A stretch of 64,000 nucleotides of DNA, from NCBI GenBank assembly GCA_020161845.1, contig JAIUNK010000013.1:47424-111423 (forward strand), in the 5' to 3' direction. Positions within the stretch are counted from its first letter, which is position 1; each line of letters begins with the position of its first letter. Source of the stretch: Actinomycetota bacterium (GTDB lineage: Bacteria; Actinomycetota; Actinomycetes; Actinomycetales; Dermatophilaceae). The notes below the pieces were generated by a model. It worked only from the letters and a program-made list of their open reading frames with translations. It was not told the DNA's origin and did not search any database. Of this stretch, positions 60,330 through 64,000 are shown one piece after another. The position numbers were made by a program, and so were the translations under genes.

Positions 60330-60388
60330 GACCGTTCGTGACCTGCCCTTTAGCACCATGGTGCCAAAAGGGCAGGTGACGAACGGTC
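60330..60388. repeat. 59-bp palindromic repeat, copy 2
   Basis: GACCGTTCGT-GACCTGCCCTTT arms around GCACCATGGTGC, right arm AAAGGGCAGGT-GACGAACGGTC: nearly perfect over 59 bp, with one mismatch and one single-base offset. Shares GACCGTTC, CCCTTT, GCACCATGGTGC and GAACGGTC blocks with copy 1 at 55673. Confidence 0.9.
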
Positions 60389-60554
60389 GGTGTGGCCACC
60401 TGCTGTCGAGTGCCCCTGGTGCGATGTTCCCGGCGGCACGAACAACGACAGGAGCCCTGCCATGTCGGGTTCCGCCCCGGCGGCCCAACCACCCCAGCCC
60501 TACCCGGCCCAGGGCAGCGCCGATCTACGGCACCACCAGAAAGCCAGCGCTTCC
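60389..60554. other. Intergenic region with a weak, probably dead ORF start
   Basis: An ATG at 60462 behind AGGAGCC opens a Pro/Gln-rich frame (MSGSAPAAQPPQ...) that soon runs antisense into the LRV-like gene. It looks like a remnant of a gene whose body is lost; not annotated as functional. Confidence 0.3.
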
Positions 60555-60767
60555 TTAGGCGGCCAGGCGGCGTACGGCGTGCTCGCGGACCGTCCGGTCC
60601 GCGTCCTCGGCGAGCTGCAGCAGCGTCGCCCGGTCGGTGTTGGCGTGGTCGGCGACGCGGCGTCGCACGGCGACGGCACCCGTCTCGGCCAACTGCGCCA
60701 GTCGAGCCGCCGACGTCGCGGGGCCCAGCGGAATCGCGGGCGCCGCCATCATTGCGGCAGTCGTCAT
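60555..60767 (-). CDS. Small LRV/HEAT-like repeat protein
   Basis: 70 residues from ATG 60767 with CAGGAGACC upstream; the open frame extends to 60926 without a start signal. The pattern VRRRVADHANTDRATLLQLAEDADRTVREHAVRRLA (residues about 34-70) fits leucine-rich-repeat-variant or HEAT-like units, in which xVRxxVAxNxxTPxxxLxxLAxDxDxxVR is typical. Such repeats mediate protein contacts. It is unusually short, about two units. Function unknown. Confidence 0.6.
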   Translation of the reverse strand: MTTAAMMAAPAIPLGPATSAARLAQLAETGAVAVRRRVADHANTDRATLLQLAEDADRTVREHAVRRLAA

Positions 60768-60918
60768 GGTGAAGGTCTCCTGAACAGCGGTTTCCGGACG
60801 ACATAGTCGACCGTCCGGTCGGGGTCGGTCAGGCCCTACGGTAGGGCCCGATCCGACACCACAGTCGGCAACATGCCGACCGAGCGGAGGATTCCCCGGC
60901 TGGGATCGATCATCCGGA
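60768..60918. promoter_or_regulatory. Upstream region with GGCCCTAC-GTAGGGCC palindrome
   Basis: Contains GGCCCTACGGTAGGGCC (60832-60848), a near-perfect palindrome, and CCGTCCGG-type repeats around 60805-60830. These lie 60-80 bp upstream of the LRV-like gene and fit an operator; no regulator gene is obvious on that side. Confidence 0.4.
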
Positions 60919-61836
60919 TCAATCATGACGAGGTCGCGCCGCGATGTCGTGAGGGCGCGCGGCGGTCGCCCCGTCCTGGGCCGCCGACAGCCGGGAGATG
61001 CCCAGGACGCCGACGAGCAGGGCGGCCAGCCCCACGAACTCCAGGCTCAGGTCGAGCGGGCCGTGCCGCAGCGACTCGCCGTACACCACCACCCCCAACG
61101 TGACCGCGAACAGCGGATCCAGGGAGGCGACCACCGGCAGGCTCTGGGCCAGCGGCGCGGCACCGTAGGCCACCTGTTGCGCCAGCATCGCCCCGAGGGC
61201 GCAGCCGACCACCCCCCAGAGCTGCCAGGACGTCAGCAGGGACTCCCAGCCGCGCAGGTCGGCGATGCGCGTCGAGGACTTGATGAGGCCGGCCATGGCG
61301 ACGTACATGATCGCGGTCACCACGGCGAGCGCCCGCGCGCGGCGGCGCCCGTCCACCCGCCGCGCGTACCCGAGGCAGATCAGCACCGCGGTGCCGGCCA
61401 GCACCGACAGGATGATGCCGGGAACCTTCGCCCCGATGCTCTCCTCCCCGTGCGGACCCAGCGAGCCGGAGGAGGCCAGGAAGACCACCAGGCCGGCGAT
61501 GAGCAGCAGCCCGTAGGCCACTTCGGTCTTGCGGATCCGGGTTCGCTCCAGCAGGTGGCTCAGGACCAGGCTGATCAGCAGCGACACCGTCAGGACGGGT
61601 TGGACGACGGACAGGTCCCCATAGCGCAGCGCGAAGACCTGGAAGCCGATCGCGCCGAGGTCGAAGACCAGCCCGGCCAGCCACCACGGGCTGGCGATCA
61701 TCGTGGCGAGCAGCCGGGGCAGCCGGTGGGCGAGGGCGATGTCGAGGTACGGGCGCCGGGTGCTCTGGTGCTTGGCGGCGGTGGAGCAGGCGGCCGACGT
61801 GGCGGAGGCCAGCGCGAGCAGCAGAACGGTCAGCAC
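60919..61836 (-). CDS. DMT-family transporter
   Basis: 305 residues from ATG 61836. Ten hydrophobic helices in two similar halves, with LALASATSAACSTAAKHQS at the start, FDLGAIGFQVFALRYGDLSVVQPVL and QQVAYGAAPLAQSLPVVASLDPLFAVTLGVVVYGE (two EamA-like repeats, at about 58-82 and 222-256). DMT exporters move metabolites or drugs. Substrate unknown. A hydrophilic Arg/Ala C-terminal tail remains in the cytoplasm. Divergent from an AraC-type gene. Confidence 0.82.
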   Translation of the reverse strand: MLTVLLLALASATSAACSTAAKHQSTRRPYLDIALAHRLPRLLATMIASPWWLAGLVFDLGAIGFQVFALRYGDLSVVQPVLTVSLLISLVLSHLLERTRIRKTEVAYGLLLIAGLVVFLASSGSLGPHGEESIGAKVPGIILSVLAGTAVLICLGYARRVDGRRRARALAVVTAIMYVAMAGLIKSSTRIADLRGWESLLTSWQLWGVVGCALGAMLAQQVAYGAAPLAQSLPVVASLDPLFAVTLGVVVYGESLRHGPLDLSLEFVGLAALLVGVLGISRLSAAQDGATAARPHDIAARPRHD

Positions 61837-61948
61837 GCGGACCGCACGGTGTCCGGTCGCCGGTGGTGACGAGGGCTACCCATACGTCCAGCATGGCCGA
61901 CGCGGCGTCCCGTTGTCCGGCAGAGCCGAGGCGGCGACACTGGCGGAC

Positions 61949-62803
61949 ATGGGGGCGCGGGGTGCAGGCGCGGGTGCGGCGCCGGCCGACGACTCGGGGA
62001 CCGGAGCGGTGGGCCGGCCGCACCGGGCGCTGCGGCCGTTCCTGCGCGAGTACGTCGGGTACCAGCTGAGCAACGCCCCGGCCGTGCATCACGGCGTACC
62101 CAGCGCCGCCGCAACCGTGATCCTCGCCTTCGACGATCCGATCGACACCGCGTGGAAGGACGACCCGAGCAGCCGGGCCAGCTACTGGCGACTGGCCTGC
62201 GGCCTGCACACCCGCCCCGCGCTGATCCACACCGGTGGGCGGCAACACGGGATCCAACTGGACCTGACCCCGCTCGGCGTCCGCGCCCTGCTCGGCGTGC
62301 CCGTCGGTGCGCTGGCCACCACGATGGTCAGCCACGACGACGTACCGCTGGGCATCGACGCGGGCGTCCACGAGCGGTTGGCGGCGGCGCCGACGTGGGC
62401 GCGCCGGTTCGCGATCCTCGACGCGGCGCTGATCGCGGCGCTGACGACGTACGGCGAGGCGCGCGTGGCCGCGGTGCCGTCGGCGGCACGGGACGGGTGG
62501 CGGCTGCTGGCGGCCTCGGCTGGTCGGTTGGGCGTCGGCGAGCTGGCCGCCGCGACCGGGTGGAGCGCCCGGCACCTGCACAGCCGGTTCGTCGCGGAGT
62601 ACGGGGTCTCGCCCAAGGCGGCGGCGCAGCTGATGCGCTTCGACCGGGCGCGGGCGCTGGTGCTGCGCGGCATGCCGCCGGCGCAGGTGGCGGCGGCCTG
62701 CGGGTATGCCGACCAGGCGCACCTGACCCGCGAATGGACCCGATTCGCCGGCCAGCCGCCCCGGCACACCCTGGCGGAATTGACGCAGTTCGAGGGTGGC
62801 TGA
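61949..62803 (+). CDS. AraC-family transcriptional regulator
   Basis: 284 residues from ATG 61949 (the frame begins at 61703 but earlier codons overlap the divergent DMT gene). The C-terminus is the double HTH of AraC proteins: LGVGELAAATGWSARHLHSRFVAEYGVSPKAAAQLMRFDRA and PPAQVAAACGYADQAHLTREWTRFAGQPP (helices spanning about 195-270). The N-terminal half (ALRPFLREYVGYQLSNAP, HTGGRQHGIQLDLTPLGVRALLG) matches the ligand-binding half of regulators paired with VOC-family enzymes. The next gene is such a VOC protein, 48 bp away. Confidence 0.88.
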   Translation: MGARGAGAGAAPADDSGTGAVGRPHRALRPFLREYVGYQLSNAPAVHHGVPSAAATVILAFDDPIDTAWKDDPSSRASYWRLACGLHTRPALIHTGGRQHGIQLDLTPLGVRALLGVPVGALATTMVSHDDVPLGIDAGVHERLAAAPTWARRFAILDAALIAALTTYGEARVAAVPSAARDGWRLLAASAGRLGVGELAAATGWSARHLHSRFVAEYGVSPKAAAQLMRFDRARALVLRGMPPAQVAAACGYADQAHLTREWTRFAGQPPRHTLAELTQFEGG

Positions 62804-62851
62804 GCCGATTCGTTCAAGCCGCCGGGGTGGGCGCGCCGTCAGGCTGGGTGC

Positions 62852-63268
62852 ATGACCACGACGGTATTTCCCACGGTGTCCTATGCCGACGCCCGCGCGG
62901 GCGTGGCGTTCCTCGAGGCGATCGGCTTCGTGCCGGTCGCGGTCTACTGGTCGACGACCGACCCGGACCTGCTCGATCACGCGGAGTTCTCCTGGCCCGG
63001 CGGTGGCGGGCTGATGTGCGGCTCGGCTGCGCGGGAGCCCGATCACGGGTACGAGCGTCGGGCCGGGGCGGCGTCGGTGTATTGCGTGCTCCCCACGGAC
63101 GCCGCGGTCGAGGAGGTCTATGCCCAGGCGCTCGCGGCGGGCGGGATCGGGGCGGTCGAGCCGTACGACCCCGACTACGGCGGTCGCAATGGCACCGTGC
63201 GCGACGTCGAGGGCAACCAGTGGAGCTTCGGCTCGTACGCCGGGCACGGCGCCGCGCCCGAGGCGTAG
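62852..63268 (+). CDS. VOC-family (glyoxalase-like) protein
   Basis: 138 residues from ATG 62852. Vicinal-oxygen-chelate fold: VSYADARAGVAFLEAIGFVPV at the first beta-alpha unit, AEFSWPGGGGLMCG, VYCVLPTDAAVEEVYAQALAAG and FGSYAG near the end, with DPDYGGRNGTVRDVEGNQWSFG as the second unit (about 102-123). Usually binds metal and acts on small organic or antibiotic-like compounds. Paired with the upstream AraC gene, as often in actinobacteria. Confidence 0.85.
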   Translation: MTTTVFPTVSYADARAGVAFLEAIGFVPVAVYWSTTDPDLLDHAEFSWPGGGGLMCGSAAREPDHGYERRAGAASVYCVLPTDAAVEEVYAQALAAGGIGAVEPYDPDYGGRNGTVRDVEGNQWSFGSYAGHGAAPEA

Positions 63269-63483
63269 GCGTCCGGGCTGGTCAGCTCGCCGGATTGGTC
63301 ACCGCGCCGGGCCGGTCACTGCTCCGGCTTCAGCTGCATGATCGGGAACTCTAGGTGCCCGCTGCTCTGTCCACCCGGTCCCTGTGGCGAAAGGCGGTGC
63401 CGGCACCGCCTTTTGCCGCAGCTAAGGACTCGAGTGTCAGCCCTTCCGGGGTGGGAGTGGGGCGTGCAGCCGAGGGGGCGCGG
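63269..63483. other. Intergenic region between VOC and HNH genes
   Basis: 215 bp between convergent genes. It holds the GGTGCCGGCACC composite palindrome (annotated separately), which may serve as terminator, and no gene. Confidence 0.4.
63386..63417. repeat. GGTGCCGGCACC palindrome, copy 2
   Basis: GGCGAAAGGCGGTGCC and GGCACCGCCTTTTGCC arms: a 32-bp near-perfect palindrome related block by block to 60181-60218. Lies between the convergent VOC and HNH genes and could double as a terminator (TTTT after the stem on the plus strand). Confidence 0.85.
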
Positions 63484-64000
63484 TTATTGGCGGCGGCGCC
63501 AGCGGATCCGGCCGTCGACCAGGCGCCCGGCGAGGCCGCGGGTGTGGACGTCGGTGTGGTGTCGGGTGCACAGCAGCGCAAGGTTGTCGACATTGGTCTC
63601 GCCGAGGTCTGTGGTCCATTCGCGTAGATGGTGGGCTTCGCACCAGGACGGTGGTCGATCACAGCCCGGGAAGGTGCAGCACCCGTCCCGTAGGCGCAGG
63701 TAGCGGACCTGATCCGGGGAGGCGAGCCGGGATGCCCGGCCCAAATCCAGGATCGCTCCGTCACTGCCGAGCACCGCCGGGATGATCCGGGCATCACACG
63801 CCAGGCGTCGCACCGTCGCCGGGGTCAGCGGGGTGCCGTGCCCATCCAGCCCGTACCCCCACCCCGCCCCTCGACCCGTCGACCCCGTTGACCTGGCCGA
63901 CCCCGTTGACCTGGCCGACCCCGTTGACCTGGCCGACCCCGTTGACCTGGCCGACCCCGTTGACCTGGCCGACCCCGTTGACCTGGCCGACCCCGCTGAC
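63484..64000 (-). CDS. HNH endonuclease-domain protein (DUF222 type), N-terminus beyond window
   Basis: The frame is open to the right window edge; about 171 residues are visible. Typical end of the DUF222/HNH proteins multiplied in actinobacterial genomes: TPLTPATVRRLACDARIIPAVLGSDGAILDLGRASRL precedes the HNH unit with CTFPGCDRPPSWCEAHHL, WTTDLGETNVDNLALLCTRHHTDVH (zinc Cys and catalytic His/Asn in those segments). Upstream of it, in the variable linker, an 18-bp tandem repeat encodes a TGSARS-type hexapeptide. Nuclease activity is known for the HNH fold; the biological role of this family is unclear. Confidence 0.88.
   Translation of the reverse strand, partial: SAGSARSTGSARSTGSARSTGSARSTGSARSTGSARSTGSTGRGAGWGYGLDGHGTPLTPATVRRLACDARIIPAVLGSDGAILDLGRASRLASPDQVRYLRLRDGCCTFPGCDRPPSWCEAHHLREWTTDLGETNVDNLALLCTRHHTDVHTRGLAGRLVDGRIRWRRRQ
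63881..64000 (-). repeat. 18-bp minisatellite in the HNH linker
   Basis: GACCCCGTTGACCTGGCC repeated six times exactly from 63881 with a seventh partial copy running off the window (GACCCCGCTGAC). In the HNH frame each unit encodes Thr-Gly-Ser-Ala-Arg-Ser, so unit gain or loss keeps the frame. Confidence 0.95.

Noticed and set aside
60462-60560. Gene beginning MSGSAPAAQPPQ
   Set aside because: It has a ribosome site but the frame soon becomes antisense to the LRV-like gene and has no recognisable domain; probably a remnant.
63881-64000. CRISPR-like or promoter repeat
   Set aside because: Contiguous 18-mers within the open HNH frame, encoding a hexapeptide.

Overview
The window is a very GC-rich chromosome segment of an actinobacterium. 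The signs are the codon bias, frequent GTG starts with 4-bp start/stop overlaps, a fused MrpA/MrpB antiporter subunit, LysX (lysyl-PG synthase fused to lysyl-tRNA synthetase), a stand-alone LigD-type polymerase, an MshB/Mca-like PIG-L amidase and a DUF222-type HNH protein. No rRNA, tRNA, CRISPR array, transposase or integrase was seen. The order cannot be fixed from this alone.

Layout. 1-7138 (minus): a NupC-like nucleoside transporter cut by the left edge, then a five-gene MacAB-like export operon (adaptor, ATPase, FtsX permease, tandem DUF5666-like lipoprotein, second adaptor). 7.4-11.0 kb: a secreted serine beta-lactamase-fold protein, a GH4 glycosidase and a two-TM potassium channel with RCK domain. 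11.2-17.2 kb: a complete mrp Na+/H+ antiporter operon (A/B fusion, C, D, E, F, G), possibly led by a 13-codon ORF. 17.4-20.5 kb: L,D-transpeptidase, GNAT, NagB, a hypothetical protein and a STAS protein. 20.5-23.1 kb is a small eroded accessory patch: a strong hairpin, a 9-bp repeat, a broken dUTPase gene, and an HTH/nucleotidyltransferase pair that resembles a type IV toxin-antitoxin module. 23.1-33.3 kb: a DUF3131/glucoamylase-family protein, then a cell-envelope cluster with two paralogous membrane-tethered alpha/beta hydrolases, LysX, a DUF998 protein, an alpha/beta hydrolase and a polytopic membrane protein. 33.4-38.7 kb: two paralogous chemoreceptors around a MalY/PatB-type lyase and an ArsR-type regulator. 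38.9-45.6 kb: PIG-L amidase, small membrane protein, an unknown gene paired with bacteriohemerythrin, MpaB/DUF2236 oxygenase, GNAT, a membrane protein and an acyl-CoA ligase. 45.6-51.8 kb: an alpha/beta hydrolase and a sugar ABC uptake locus (pfkB kinase, binding protein, two permeases, no ATPase), all bracketed by related intergenic repeats. 51.8-60 kb: membrane protein, double methyltransferase, ECHDC3-like and MaoC-like acyl-CoA proteins, aminotransferase, secreted protein, epoxide-hydrolase-like protein and LigD polymerase. 60-64 kb: palindromic repeats, a small LRV-like protein, DMT transporter, AraC regulator with VOC protein, and the C-terminal part of an HNH protein carrying an 18-bp minisatellite.

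The most unusual material is non-coding. At least four families of palindromic or composite intergenic repeats occur in two or more copies. A 17-bp tandem repeat abuts a start codon, and a 29-bp inverted repeat brackets the sugar locus. Among genes, the least explained are the dual-adaptor exporter, the HTH/nucleotidyltransferase pair and the unknown gene next to hemerythrin.
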